This document shows positions 46,328-55,403 of a DNA stretch of 64,000 nucleotides, one piece after another. The stretch comes from an uncultured bacterium. Its GTDB lineage: Bacteria; Planctomycetota; UBA8108; UBA1146. Within the stretch, counting starts at the first letter, position 1, and the number at the start of each line of letters is the position of its first letter. Position numbers and translations under genes: made by a program. The stretch lies in NCBI GenBank assembly GCA_913056395.1, contig CAJXMG010000009.1:1-64000 (forward strand), in the 5' to 3' direction. Below the pieces are notes generated by a model that was not told the origin of the DNA, did not search any database, and was given only the letters and a program-made list of their open reading frames with translations.

Positions 46328-47536
46328 ATGAAACTGCTTATCGTTGGCGGCGCAGGATATATCGGCAGTCACTGCGTTCTGGAAAGCTTGAGGGCCGGTC
46401 ACGAGGTGGTGGTTCTCGACGATCTCAGGACCGGGCACCGGGAAGCAATTGGTGATGTGGAATTGGTGGAGGGCAGTCTTCACCAACCGAATGTTCTCAG
46501 GTCCGTCTTTGAGACTCACTCAATTGACGCGGTTTTCAATCTGGCCGCTTCATGCAGTGTTCCCGAGTCGGTTCACAATCCTGGCCTCTACTATCACAAC
46601 AATTTGGCTGGAACCCTCAATTTGGCAGCAGCCATGGTTGAGGCGGGGGTGACCCGACTGGTTCATTCTTCGACGGCAGCGGTCTACGGGGACCCCGAAG
46701 AGGTTCCGATTCCTGAAGACCATCGCATGCAGCCCGTTAACCCCTACGGGGATTCGAAGCGTCTGGTGGAATGCACTTTGACCGAAATGTCGAAAGCCCA
46801 TGATCTGAAGCATGTGTGTCTGCGCTATTTCAATGCCGCTGGAGCCGACGCGTCGGGGTTGATCGGAGAGGATCACGCCGATGAAAGTCACCTGATCCCG
46901 ATCCTTTTGCAGTGTGCTTTGGGGCATCGGTCCCATTTCACTATTTTTGGATCCGATTGGGAGACGAGGGATGGAAGTTGCATTCGTGATTTTGTTCATG
47001 TGACTGATATCGCCAGAGCTCACTTGATGGCCCTCGAAAAAATCGATGATTTGGCGGGAGAGTCCATCAATCTGGGATCTTCCCATGGGGCCAGTGTTCG
47101 CGAAGTGGTGGAGATCGCCAAAAGAGTGACCGGTTGTGAGTTCGATGTCCGTGAAGAAGGGCGACGTGATGGCGATCCCGCTGTTCTGCTCGCTTCCAAC
47201 GAAAAAGCTTCAAAGATGTTGGGCTGGACGCCTGACAACAGTGACCTTGATTTCATTATGGAGACGGCTTGGCGCTGGCACAGAACCCATCCGAGCGGCT
47301 ACGGCAGTGACTTCAGGCAGATCCCTGGACAAAAGGGCCGCTTCGGAGAATTGGCTGTGAAATTGGGCTTTGTCACAGAACAGGATATCGATCGGGTTTT
47401 GATCGAACAGGAAAAGATCCGTTCTGAAGGCAGAGGCCACAAAATGATGGGGCTGTGCATGGTTGAGATGGGTTTGATTTCAACCACGCAGCTGGTAGAG
47501 ATTCTTCGTCATTATGATGACGGAGAGGAGTCTTGA
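46328..47536 (+). CDS. galE: UDP-glucose 4-epimerase fused to a C-terminal MshEN-like module
   Basis: From the ATG at 46328 (GGGAGAATC upstream) the protein has 402 residues. The first ~325 are GalE-type: NAD-binding LLIVGGAGYIGSH, HSSTAAVYG and the catalytic YGDSK. The family normally ends about residue 330. Here about 65 extra residues follow: FGELAVKLGFVTEQDIDRVL, IEQEKIRSEG and GLCMVEMGLISTTQLVEIL, which match the pattern of the N-terminal domain of type II secretion/pilus ATPases (MshEN, which binds c-di-GMP in some members). Epimerase activity is well supported; c-di-GMP control is inference. It overlaps the SurA-like gene by 4 bp. Confidence 0.88.
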   Translation: MKLLIVGGAGYIGSHCVLESLRAGHEVVVLDDLRTGHREAIGDVELVEGSLHQPNVLRSVFETHSIDAVFNLAASCSVPESVHNPGLYYHNNLAGTLNLAAAMVEAGVTRLVHSSTAAVYGDPEEVPIPEDHRMQPVNPYGDSKRLVECTLTEMSKAHDLKHVCLRYFNAAGADASGLIGEDHADESHLIPILLQCALGHRSHFTIFGSDWETRDGSCIRDFVHVTDIARAHLMALEKIDDLAGESINLGSSHGASVREVVEIAKRVTGCEFDVREEGRRDGDPAVLLASNEKASKMLGWTPDNSDLDFIMETAWRWHRTHPSGYGSDFRQIPGQKGRFGELAVKLGFVTEQDIDRVLIEQEKIRSEGRGHKMMGLCMVEMGLISTTQLVEILRHYDDGEES

Positions 47537-48519
47537 GTTTGATTCATCTCAAGCATGCCGACGGCAAGTTCAGGGTCTTGAAGATTCTTCTTCTCTGTGG
47601 ATTTCTGTGCGTGCCAATGGCTTGTTCCTCTGTCAAGGATGACAAGAGGGCACCGATATCGACGGGCTCTGGTCAGGTCCTCGCCACAGTGGGGCGTGTT
47701 CAGATTACTTCCGATGAACTTCAATCGAGAATTCTGGATCGATATTACGGCCCCCGGGCCTTGAATGGACTGATCAGGGAGGCCCTGTTTTCCGCAGAAG
47801 CTGAGCGATTGGGCATCAGGGTTCGTTCAGAGGAGGTTCTCCTTGAGGTGGATCAACGTCTCAATGCTCTTTTGGGAGAAGAGAGTACCGATCGCCGTCA
47901 GGCGATCCGCGAGTTGAATCGACGGGGCCTCAGTGAATTGGATCTGCGCAAGGAATTGAGCAGTGAAATCGGTCAGGCATTGTTGATCCAGAAGGTGGTC
48001 TCTGCCCGTCGGGAGATTCTCGAAGAGGAAATCCTGGAACTCTGGCGCCAAACCTGGAAAGAACCCCGTCGAAAAGTGGAGCATATTGCATTTCCCTTTG
48101 GGGATCTCCGCGAAGGGGAACTGGATCGACATGGGGAGTGGGTGGCGAGAGTGGGAGAACGGTGGCGCAAGGGAGCTGCGATGGCTGAGATCCTTGAAAG
48201 GCCGCCAGGATTGAGGCCCTCCTTTGAGCCGCGCATCGGCGAATCATGGTTGCGAGAGAGCGATCTTGCGGGGAGACCTCTCTTCTACCGCCTCTTCGAA
48301 ATCGGCAGGGGTGGGATCCTCGGTCCTGTGATGGAAGAAAATTTTGGGTGGCATCTCTTTCGTGTGGTGGAAGAGAAGGCTCCCCGGCCCTACTCTGAGG
48401 TTCGAACCCAGTTGGAGTCAGAGTTGAGGAATTCACCTCCGACAGATACTGAAGTTCTGGCCGTGGAGGAGAGTCTCCGGTTGAGAATCCCGGTAGATGT
48501 CCGGGAAGATGCATTCTAG
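47533..48519 (+). CDS. SurA/PrsA-like peptidyl-prolyl isomerase lipoprotein
   Basis: The TTG start overlaps galE (TTGA) and has GAGGAG upstream. A lipoprotein signal (KILLLCGFLCVPMAC) gives a lipidated C31. The following helical part (about 45-160) resembles the SurA N-terminal chaperone region. Residues about 160-300 have the hydrophobic pattern of a parvulin-type rotamase (VEHIAFPFGDLREG, GESWLRESDLAGRPLFYRLFEIGRGGILGP, NFGWHLFRVVEE). It probably folds exported proteins. The 328-residue length fits one parvulin domain. Exact activity cannot be confirmed by eye. Confidence 0.75.
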   Translation: MSLIHLKHADGKFRVLKILLLCGFLCVPMACSSVKDDKRAPISTGSGQVLATVGRVQITSDELQSRILDRYYGPRALNGLIREALFSAEAERLGIRVRSEEVLLEVDQRLNALLGEESTDRRQAIRELNRRGLSELDLRKELSSEIGQALLIQKVVSARREILEEEILELWRQTWKEPRRKVEHIAFPFGDLREGELDRHGEWVARVGERWRKGAAMAEILERPPGLRPSFEPRIGESWLRESDLAGRPLFYRLFEIGRGGILGPVMEENFGWHLFRVVEEKAPRPYSEVRTQLESELRNSPPTDTEVLAVEESLRLRIPVDVREDAF

Positions 48520-48583
48520 ACCGTTGTAATGATTCACACAGGGGTGAAAGACCCCAACAGGGTGTTGGAACAGAGGAACCTGA

Positions 48584-49453
48584 ATGATTGCTCGTGAGGA
48601 AGATGACACTGCTGCAAAAGATACTTCAGCAACACCGGAAGGGGCTGCGCTCGAGGAGTCTGCAGAAGAATTGACTCCCCTCGAGGGCGAGCAGTTGCGG
48701 AGTACCATCGAGGCGATTCTCTTTGCTTCGCCTGAGCCGGTGAGTCGCAGACGCTTGCAAGCGATGTTGAAAGAGGCTCCCAAAGGAGCCGTGAAGGAAG
48801 CTCTCCTGCAAATGGAGGCGGAGTATCTGACTTCTCCAAGAGGATTCCTGCTCCACGAAGATGGTGCGGGGGTTCGCCTGCTTTCCAAGCCTGACTTCGC
48901 CCCTTATGTCGCTCGACTGAGGGGAGAGGGGCGTCGTATCCGATTGAGTGCGGCGGCCTTTGAGACTTTGGCGGTGATCGCCTATCGCCAGCCGGTCAAA
49001 AGATCCGATCTGGAACAGATTCGAGGTGTCTCCTGCGGCCCTATCCTCAAAAATCTGATGGAGTGGAACCTGATCCACATCACCGGCCAGGAGGACAGTA
49101 TCGGCAGGCCCCTGTTGTACGGGACCACATCTGAATTCCTGGAGTTGTTCGGCCTTCAGGCGTTGGGCGAGTTGCCCGAGCCCAGCAGGCTGAAAGATCA
49201 GGGATCCGACAGGGGGCTCGAGATCCTCGATGAGATTATTCGGGGCAAATCGGAAGAAGAACCGGGTGAGCCTGAATTCGCAGATATCGAGTCGGTGGTG
49301 GAGACTCCGGGCGAAACTGCTGAGGTTACCAACGAAACCGAAATCACGCCTAAAGAGCAATCTGGGGCCGAGAATGACACCCAGAGGTGGGAAGATGACG
49401 ATTCAGAGGACCTTCTCGGAGATGATTGGGTCGATGAGGACGGGTCTTCTTGA
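48584..49453 (+). CDS. scpB: Segregation and condensation protein B
   Basis: The winged-helix core (EAILFASPEPVSRRRLQAML, then LRGEGRRIRLSAAAFETLAVIAYRQPVKRSDLEQIRGV in outline) is typical of ScpB, a subunit of the SMC-ScpAB condensin complex. At 289 residues it is longer than usual, with acidic N- and C-terminal tails. scpA, normally next to scpB, is not in the window. The stop codon overlaps the promoter of the following tRNA gene. Confidence 0.92.
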   Translation: MIAREEDDTAAKDTSATPEGAALEESAEELTPLEGEQLRSTIEAILFASPEPVSRRRLQAMLKEAPKGAVKEALLQMEAEYLTSPRGFLLHEDGAGVRLLSKPDFAPYVARLRGEGRRIRLSAAAFETLAVIAYRQPVKRSDLEQIRGVSCGPILKNLMEWNLIHITGQEDSIGRPLLYGTTSEFLELFGLQALGELPEPSRLKDQGSDRGLEILDEIIRGKSEEEPGEPEFADIESVVETPGETAEVTNETEITPKEQSGAENDTQRWEDDDSEDLLGDDWVDEDGSS

Positions 49454-49477
49454 CACCCTGAACCTCAGGGCTACTAT
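49450..49477 (+). promoter_or_regulatory. Promoter of tRNA-Arg(ACG)
   Basis: TTGACA (49450-49455), a 16-base spacer and TACTAT (49472-49477). Initiation near 49484 would be five bases before the tRNA. The -35 includes the scpB stop codon. This is the best promoter match in the window. Confidence 0.8.
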
Positions 49478-49488
49478 GCCCTGCTTGT

Positions 49489-49562
49489 GCGCCGGTAGCT
49501 CAACTGGATAGAGCACCTGACTACGGATCAGGAGGTTGGGGGTTCGAATCCTCCCCGGCGTA
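49489..49562 (+). tRNA. tRNA-Arg (anticodon ACG)
   Basis: Cloverleaf: acceptor GCGCCGG/CCGGCGT with G1-U72 wobble, D arm GCTC..GAGC, anticodon stem CCTGA/TCAGG with loop CTACGGA giving anticodon ACG, T arm with TTCGAAT. CCA is not encoded; a run of T follows and may terminate transcription. A34 would be deaminated to inosine by TadA, whose gene is the next one downstream. Confidence 0.96.
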
Positions 49563-49642
49563 CTTTTTTTCCCTCCAAATCTCTCCCGAACTCCCGATCC
49601 TGAACCCGGGAAACTGTTGAATCCAGAACAGGAGGTCGTCCC

Positions 49643-50173
49643 ATGGACGACATGACGGGAGTGTCCTGGCTGCGAGACGAGGATTCGGATCTCCGTTCGA
49701 TGCTTCAGGCATTGGAGGAGGCCCGCGCCGCTGCAGATCAGGGAGAAGTCCCGGTCGGCGCGATCATCGTGCATCCGGAAAAAGGCCTGGTGGCCCGGGC
49801 TCGCAATGCCAAGGAGACCCTTCAGGATCCCACGGCTCATGCAGAGATCCTCGCGATTGGTCAAGCTGCGGAAGCGGTGGGAAGTTGGCGTCTGGAGAAC
49901 TGTACCCTTTACAGCACTCTGGAGCCGTGCCCCATGTGTGCCGGGGCGATTTTGCAATCGCGGATTGAACGGGTGGTCTTCGGGGCCAGTGATTCCCGTT
50001 GGGGCGCGGTCGACTCGAAAATGAACATCTTTGAACCGGGCCTTTTCAATCATGACGTGGTCTGGCAAGGCGGGGTTCTCGAGACGGAAGCCGCAGGGTT
50101 ACTCAAGGATTTCTTTCGGGAGATTCGTGAGGGGCGTCCCCGATATGACGGGAAAGCGGAGGACGGATCTTGA
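49643..50173 (+). CDS. tadA: tRNA-specific adenosine-34 deaminase
   Basis: The 176-residue protein has the zinc-binding deaminase motifs TAHAEILAI (with the catalytic glutamate) and PCPMCAGAIL, and the expected length. It converts A34 of tRNA-Arg(ACG) to inosine, so one tRNA can read three Arg codons. The ATG has CAGGAGG upstream. It lies 80 bp after the tRNA-Arg(ACG) gene, its own substrate, and before two tRNA-Ser genes and the SRP RNA. Confidence 0.96.
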   Translation: MDDMTGVSWLRDEDSDLRSMLQALEEARAAADQGEVPVGAIIVHPEKGLVARARNAKETLQDPTAHAEILAIGQAAEAVGSWRLENCTLYSTLEPCPMCAGAILQSRIERVVFGASDSRWGAVDSKMNIFEPGLFNHDVVWQGGVLETEAAGLLKDFFREIREGRPRYDGKAEDGS

Positions 50174-50199
50174 TCCGACCTTCCTGAAAGGTGTAGAAC
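50170..50199 (+). promoter_or_regulatory. Promoter of tRNA-Ser(CGA)
   Basis: TTGATC (50170-50175), an 18-base spacer and TAGAAC (50194-50199). Initiation near 50206 would be six bases before the tRNA. Confidence 0.55.
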
Positions 50200-50211
50200 G
50201 GACAACAGAGC

Positions 50212-50302
<91 letters not shown>

Positions 50303-50405
50303 TTTCGTTCTTTCATCGGTGTGAGCTGCATTCAATTTTGAGGGATCCTGCTGGGTTGTGGCCCTGTTCGGCTCTGCAATTGAGACCGAATCGAGTCACG
50401 ATCTG

Positions 50406-50434
50406 TTGGCAATTTCTGTGGAAACTGGGATACT
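50406..50434 (+). promoter_or_regulatory. Promoter of tRNA-Ser(GGA)
   Basis: TTGGCA (50406-50411), a 17-base spacer and GATACT (50429-50434). Initiation near 50441 gives a 48-nt leader before the tRNA. Confidence 0.5.
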
Positions 50435-50488
50435 GAGTTTCCTGCCGGGTCGTCGATCCAGCTGGACTGCTGACACAAGTCGCATTTC

Positions 50489-50578
<90 letters not shown>

Positions 50579-50594
50579 CATTTAACTCTGATTT

Positions 50595-50685
50595 CCGGGG
50601 TCCGGGTGACCGCCGGCCCGTGAACCTGGTCAGGCCCTGACGGGAGCAGCCATGACGGTGTCCGCTGGTGTGCTTCGGGCTCCGG
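50595..50685 (+). ncRNA. ffs: Signal recognition particle RNA, small bacterial type
   Basis: The conserved domain IV core GGTCAGGCCCTGACGGGAGC with AGCAGCCA matches the SRP RNA signature. The 5' arm CCGGGGTCCGGG pairs with the 3' arm TTCGGGCTCCGG (with G-U pairs) to close the rod-like helix. The length of about 91 nt is typical of 4.5S RNA. Ends are set by the outermost pairs and may be off by a few bases. It binds Ffh and targets membrane proteins. In many bacteria this RNA also sits next to tadA and dnaX. Confidence 0.88.
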
Positions 50686-50704
50686 TCTCATCTACTTTCT
50701 ACTC

Positions 50705-50743
50705 TTTCCTCCTGGTCTTCCCTCCTGGTCTTTCCTCCTGGTC
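50705..50743 (+). repeat. Three 13-bp tandem repeats upstream of dnaX
   Basis: Units TTTCCTCCTGGTC, TTCCCTCCTGGTC and TTTCCTCCTGGTC (50705-50717, 50718-50730, 50731-50743); the first and third are identical. A partial fourth follows. They lie about 150 bp before the dnaX start. Confidence 0.85.
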
Positions 50744-50892
50744 TTCCGTCTCCACCTCATCTTCACCGATTATTGGCTGCCGATTTCCGCACCGGAATTC
50801 CAGAGCCTGAATCACTCTTCCTTGTCGAATTGGGCTGATTTGAACTGCTTTAGTGCCTTGCCTGAATGGGGGCCTCGGGTTCTGATGGGGCC

Positions 50893-52689
50893 ATGACGAA
50901 TTCAACCCCAGAAACCCTGCCAGAGGACTCCGGAGACCAGAACGGCTCTGTGGAGTATCAGGTGATCGCCCGTCGATTCCGCCCCCGGAATTTCGACGAA
51001 GTGGTCGGCCAAGAGGCGGTCGCCGATGCCTTGCGACAGTCGATTCTGCAAAACCGGTTGGCCCACGCCTATCTGTTTTGTGGCCCCCGAGGGGTGGGCA
51101 AGACTTCGATGGCACGAATTTTTGCTGCGGCATTGCAGTGTCCACACGCAAAAGAAGCGACACCGTGTGGTGAATGTGAAACCTGCCAACGGATCTTCAG
51201 GGGTGAGGATTCAGACGTCACTGAAATGGACGGAGCGTCCAATCGCGGAATCGATGATATTCGCGGTTTGATTGAACATGTTCAGTATGCCCCGACTCAG
51301 GGTCGTTACCGGGTCTTCATCCTCGACGAGGTTCACATGCTCACCCGGGATGCCTTCAATGCTTTGTTGAAGACACTGGAAGAGCCGCCGTCCCATGTAA
51401 AGTTTGTTTTTGCGACCACGGAGCCGGAGCGGATTCTGCCGACAGTGCTCAGTCGCTGCCAGCGTTGCGATTTCTCGTCCATCTCCAATTCGGATATCAG
51501 CCGTCGCCTGGAGCAGATCTGCCAGCTGGAGAACGCGCAGCCCGGTGAAGGACTTCTCGAGGAAGTGGCGCTGCTCGCCCAGGGGGGCATGCGCGATGCA
51601 CAATCGATGCTGGATCAGATCCTTGCCTTTGCGGGCAAGGAACCGCAACTGGAAGATCTGTTGCGAGTGACGGGAAGAGTATCCACCGAGAATCTGCTCC
51701 AGTTGATTTCAGTGCTCGAGTCCGGTGATCTCGGAGCAGCCATTCAGGAGTTGGGGCCTCTCCTCGATTCTGGAACAGAGCCTTCCGTATTGACGGACCA
51801 GCTGACTGCGGTCTATCGGGACCAGTTACACGAAGGAGTCGCTTCAGGCTGGAGTCCTGAAAAAATCGAATCCAACCTTTTGGCTCAGGAGATTCTTCAG
51901 GAGACGCGCCTGAAGTTACGCCAGCAGGATCGGGGAGATCTGGTTCTTGAGTTGGCCTTGATGAGAATCGGTACCCTGTCATCTCTGGTGCGCACCGGAT
52001 TGTCCTCCACATCTACTCCGATGGGGGCTCCGACGGGGGCGATACCTGCGAAATCTGCTGTTGCTCCTGTGAATCAGGATTCGGCTGTCACACCGGCCCC
52101 TTCCACTCCAGAGATGAAGGCTCCGGAAAGCCCGCGTACTTCTGTTGAACCGCAGGCTTCCGTGGAAACGCGGAGTTCTGTGAAAACACAGGGAGAGTCC
52201 AGAGCCCACGAGGGTGGAATGAGTCGCGCTCAGGCGGCGCTGGAAGCGCTTCAAAACAAATCGGGAAGTGCTCCAGTGGCTGCCGGGGGAGCGTCCGTTG
52301 CCACTGCGACACTGGAAACCGAAGTTGCGACCACTGTCGGCGATAAATCGGATTCCGCCTGGGAAGAACTCAAGGAGGAGATCTCCAAAGTTTCCTCTCT
52401 GGCTGCCCGGCACCTGACCAATGATGGCACCTTGCAAAAACAGGGCGAAAAACAGGTTTTGATCGTCAGTGAGTCTCTGGAGAAGGTGCTTGAATCTCCT
52501 GAAATCCAATCGGCTTTCAAAAAGTGGGGCAAAACCCATGGGGCCTTGTCTGTTGAACGGGGTGAGCGACCTGTGACAACGGGGGGCGATTCCGTCATCG
52601 CTGGAGAGTCTTCAAATGTTGAAGCACCGCAGGTGATTCGCGATGCTGAAGAGATCTTCAGGGCCAAGGCGCATCGAAAACAGAGTTGA
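50893..52689 (+). CDS. dnaX: DNA polymerase III subunit gamma/tau
   Basis: The 598-residue protein from the ATG at 50893 has RPRNFDEVVGQEAVADALR, Walker A CGPRGVGKTSMARIF, the zinc-binding CPHAKEATPCGECETC, Walker B VFILDEVHML and sensor 1 FVFATTEPERI. It is the clamp-loader ATPase that organises the replisome. The Pro/Thr/Ser-rich linker (about 375-455) and C-terminal domain V-like part are tau-type. The ATG at 50866 is an alternative. It leads dnaX-ybaB-recR. Confidence 0.95.
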   Translation: MTNSTPETLPEDSGDQNGSVEYQVIARRFRPRNFDEVVGQEAVADALRQSILQNRLAHAYLFCGPRGVGKTSMARIFAAALQCPHAKEATPCGECETCQRIFRGEDSDVTEMDGASNRGIDDIRGLIEHVQYAPTQGRYRVFILDEVHMLTRDAFNALLKTLEEPPSHVKFVFATTEPERILPTVLSRCQRCDFSSISNSDISRRLEQICQLENAQPGEGLLEEVALLAQGGMRDAQSMLDQILAFAGKEPQLEDLLRVTGRVSTENLLQLISVLESGDLGAAIQELGPLLDSGTEPSVLTDQLTAVYRDQLHEGVASGWSPEKIESNLLAQEILQETRLKLRQQDRGDLVLELALMRIGTLSSLVRTGLSSTSTPMGAPTGAIPAKSAVAPVNQDSAVTPAPSTPEMKAPESPRTSVEPQASVETRSSVKTQGESRAHEGGMSRAQAALEALQNKSGSAPVAAGGASVATATLETEVATTVGDKSDSAWEELKEEISKVSSLAARHLTNDGTLQKQGEKQVLIVSESLEKVLESPEIQSAFKKWGKTHGALSVERGERPVTTGGDSVIAGESSNVEAPQVIRDAEEIFRAKAHRKQS

Positions 52690-52738
52690 TCGAATAATTT
52701 GAACCATCCCGCAACAAGTCATTTACGAAGGAGTCTCG

Positions 52739-53056
52739 ATGGTCGGTGGTGATCTGGGCGGTCTTTTTCAACAAGCCCAAAAAATGCAAAAAGAACTGAA
52801 AGCAGTTCAGGAAGACCTCAAGCAGAGAACGGTGTCCGGCGAATCTGGGAGTGGTCTTGTCAAAGTCTATGCCAGTGGAGCACAAGAGGTCATGAAGATT
52901 GAAATCGACCCATCCGCGGTCGATCCGGAAGATACGGAGATGCTTGAGGACCTTGTTCTGGTCGCTGTCCAACAGGCGTTGGAAAAAGCCAAGGAGTTGG
53001 CCGACTCCGAAACCTCCCGCGTCACCGGCGGCATGAACCTTCCGGGGATGATGTAA
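52739..53056 (+). CDS. YbaB/EbfC nucleoid-associated protein
   Basis: The 105-residue protein has the helical start FQQAQKMQKELKAVQEDL and the typical VKVYASGAQEVMKIEIDPSAV. It forms a small dimer that binds DNA and sits between dnaX and recR, as in most bacteria. The ribosome site GAAGGAG lies just upstream of the ATG. Confidence 0.95.
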   Translation: MVGGDLGGLFQQAQKMQKELKAVQEDLKQRTVSGESGSGLVKVYASGAQEVMKIEIDPSAVDPEDTEMLEDLVLVAVQQALEKAKELADSETSRVTGGMNLPGMM

Positions 53057-53060
53057 AACC

Positions 53061-53678
53061 ATGGCAGAAGACGTGATACTGGGTGAGCTGATCAGCGCTT
53101 TTTCCAGGCTCCCGGGGATTGGGGCAAAGAGCGCAGAGCGTCTTGCTTACCATATTCTCAAGGTCTCACGGTCCGAGGCGATGGATCTGGCTGAAGCGAT
53201 TCGAAAGGTCAAGGACGACCTGCGTCGTTGCTCCGAATGCCTGAATATCTGCGAGCGCGAACTCTGCGAAATCTGTGAAGATGATTCCCGTGATCCGAAC
53301 ACGATACTGGTTGTCGAGCAGCCGAAGGATTTGCGGGCGATTGAAGCCAGTGGAGCCTATCGCGGAAAATACCATGTCCTGGGAGCAACCTTTTCCCCGA
53401 TGGATGAGAGAGGACCTGAGCACCTCTCTCTGGACCGCCTGCTCGAGCGGTGTAGTCAGGATTCTGTGAGTGAAGTGATTTTGGCTCTCAACCCGGATTT
53501 TGAGGGAGACGGGACCAATTTGTTGATTACGGAAAGTCTGGCGGATCATTCGGTCAAAGTGACGCGTTTGGCCAGGGGGCTACCCAGTGGCGGGCAGATC
53601 GAATACATGAATCAGAGCATTTTGCGGGATGCTGTCGAAGGGCGCGGGCAGTTCGGGCAAATCGAACCTACTGCATGA
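53061..53678 (+). CDS. recR: Recombination protein RecR
   Basis: The 205-residue protein has a helix-hairpin-helix SRLPGIGAKSAERLAYH, a C4 zinc finger CSECLNICERELCEIC, and a TOPRIM domain VVEQPKDLRAIE and LALNPDFEGDGTN. It works with RecO and RecF to load RecA on gaps. It follows ybaB by 4 bp. The gene downstream has an ORF overlapping its end, but a later start is preferred. Confidence 0.96.
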   Translation: MAEDVILGELISAFSRLPGIGAKSAERLAYHILKVSRSEAMDLAEAIRKVKDDLRRCSECLNICERELCEICEDDSRDPNTILVVEQPKDLRAIEASGAYRGKYHVLGATFSPMDERGPEHLSLDRLLERCSQDSVSEVILALNPDFEGDGTNLLITESLADHSVKVTRLARGLPSGGQIEYMNQSILRDAVEGRGQFGQIEPTA

Positions 53679-53736
53679 TTCTTGGCGGGATGACAGGCTG
53701 TTTTCCTGCTTGATGAGGGTTTCATACGGAGGATTT

Positions 53737-55401
53737 TTGCGAAGATACATAATTTTTTGCCTACTGATTTCTGGAATAACCATTCCCGGGAAATCAGATG
53801 GGCAGGTCAATAACACGTCTTTCGACCTTCGAGTTCCGGAATCTCGAAATACCATCGAGATTCGTGCTGAAGGAATCAACTGTTCGAGTAATGACTGGAA
53901 TATTCTCCGAGACAGTCTCACCTGTTACCCGCTGATTGTATCCCTCAGCAATCCACTGAATCGGGAAGCAACGATCGATCTATCCTTTTCAGAAGTAACT
54001 TACAGAAATAGAAGATGGTCGGGAAACGTGAGTTTTCAGACCGCGATCAATGTTCCCGCGAAATCGACTACATCTCGACTGATCGGCATCCCCCTGTCGA
54101 TGATTCCCGTTTTCAAAGCCCGGGGACGAAATGAAGGGCGACTGAATTCTGAACGACTTGCGATCAACGCTGTCACTTCCATCGGTGGTAGAGAGATCCA
54201 AGGTGGAACCTCTCTGGATTTCAATATTCCAAACTATTGGGGAGGCAGTAGCTACAACTGGGACAAGGTTGTCAATAATGCTGAAGGGGTTCGAACCCTG
54301 GTCGTCAGTCCCGTTAATTTCGCAGCCAAAAAGGAAATGCGGGAACTGAAGGATAAATTCAAAGTCATCAAATCCTGGTCTGTGGAGATTTTACCCCAAA
54401 CCTCAAGACCTCTGGCCGCCCTTCAGAGACTGGTTTTGTTTGGTGTCGACCCAAAAGACCTCAGCAAGGGTCAAAGGGATGCCATCGATCACGCTGTCAG
54501 TGGTGGGCTTGACGTCTATCTGATCTCCGCCTCGAGTGGAGAGGGGGCCGATTGGACCCGGGAGTGGTCCGAAGCTTCTCAGGGGGTGGTCCCGAGGGTC
54601 GAAAAACAGGGTTTTGGTACCTGGGTTGCATATAGCGCTGGTGATGAAGTTTCCACGATTTACCCCCCTGATCAAATGACGACCCGGTATGCAAGTCGCA
54701 GGAATCTCGCAAAACTGGGAGTGAGTTATCTGGACAAGGTCTTGCGGCCCGGAGATCCCAGCGATCTGACATTGTTTCTCATGGCTGGGTATGTCCTCTT
54801 GCTGATTCCTGGTGTCTTTTTCACTCTCAAAAAGCGCAAAAAATCCAATGCATTGCTTTGGCTAATCCCCGCATTTTTTGTGGGATCAGTCGTGCTCGTC
54901 ACCATGATTGGTTTTTTCCATTATGGAGTGATGGAAAAAACCAGCGTGATTGCAGGGGTCGTTCAGGCCAGTGGTGGTGATCAGACCCGCGGGTTGCAAT
55001 TGATTGAAGGCCGATTTGACCCTCATGGTTCAAAATGGGAAAGAACATTGGCGGCCAATGAAGATCTGATTCTGGATTTGAATGTCATCCAGAGTTTCGC
55101 TTCGATCAGGCTGATCGAAAATCCTGACGGTACCATGAACGAAATATGTGCTACCTACCCACGAAGTTTGAATTTCCGTGTGCGCAGTCTGCCCATCGAT
55201 CAAGAAATACAGTTGGCAAAACCCGAGTTGGTATGGCCAGCGAACAGTTTGCGGTTGCCGATCCGCTCGCTAAGCGTTGCCCCTTTTGAACCGTCCGATT
55301 ATGCAGTGAATAATAGAATCGCTGACATCACAGACATCGAAGTTCTGGATCGATTTGGAATCGAGCCTGGTCTTCAATTTATCGGATTGCAGGAGGAATA
55401 A
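53737..55401 (+). CDS. Exported membrane protein of an ABC-exporter-like operon
   Basis: The TTG at 53737 with GGAGG four bases upstream gives a signal peptide (RRYIIFCLLISGITIPG). It leaves a soluble part, then two membrane helices (about 348-368 LTLFLMAGYVLLLIPGVFF and about 377-401 LLWLIPAFFVGSVVLVTMIGFF) and another soluble domain, 554 residues in all. An internal segment (GLDVYLISASSGEGADW) recalls a degenerate Rossmann-type or GldG-like region, but the match is weak. It ends 2 bp before the ABC ATPase. An ATG at 53713 lacks a ribosome site. The function is unknown; a partner of the ABC transporter is inferred. Confidence 0.72.
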   Translation: MRRYIIFCLLISGITIPGKSDGQVNNTSFDLRVPESRNTIEIRAEGINCSSNDWNILRDSLTCYPLIVSLSNPLNREATIDLSFSEVTYRNRRWSGNVSFQTAINVPAKSTTSRLIGIPLSMIPVFKARGRNEGRLNSERLAINAVTSIGGREIQGGTSLDFNIPNYWGGSSYNWDKVVNNAEGVRTLVVSPVNFAAKKEMRELKDKFKVIKSWSVEILPQTSRPLAALQRLVLFGVDPKDLSKGQRDAIDHAVSGGLDVYLISASSGEGADWTREWSEASQGVVPRVEKQGFGTWVAYSAGDEVSTIYPPDQMTTRYASRRNLAKLGVSYLDKVLRPGDPSDLTLFLMAGYVLLLIPGVFFTLKKRKKSNALLWLIPAFFVGSVVLVTMIGFFHYGVMEKTSVIAGVVQASGGDQTRGLQLIEGRFDPHGSKWERTLAANEDLILDLNVIQSFASIRLIENPDGTMNEICATYPRSLNFRVRSLPIDQEIQLAKPELVWPANSLRLPIRSLSVAPFEPSDYAVNNRIADITDIEVLDRFGIEPGLQFIGLQEE

Positions 55402-55403
55402 GA

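Noticed and set aside
52490..52530. Programmed frameshift in dnaX
   Set aside because: A TTCAAAAAG stretch exists, but it is not the A AAA AAG heptamer, and no clear stimulatory hairpin or early stop follows.
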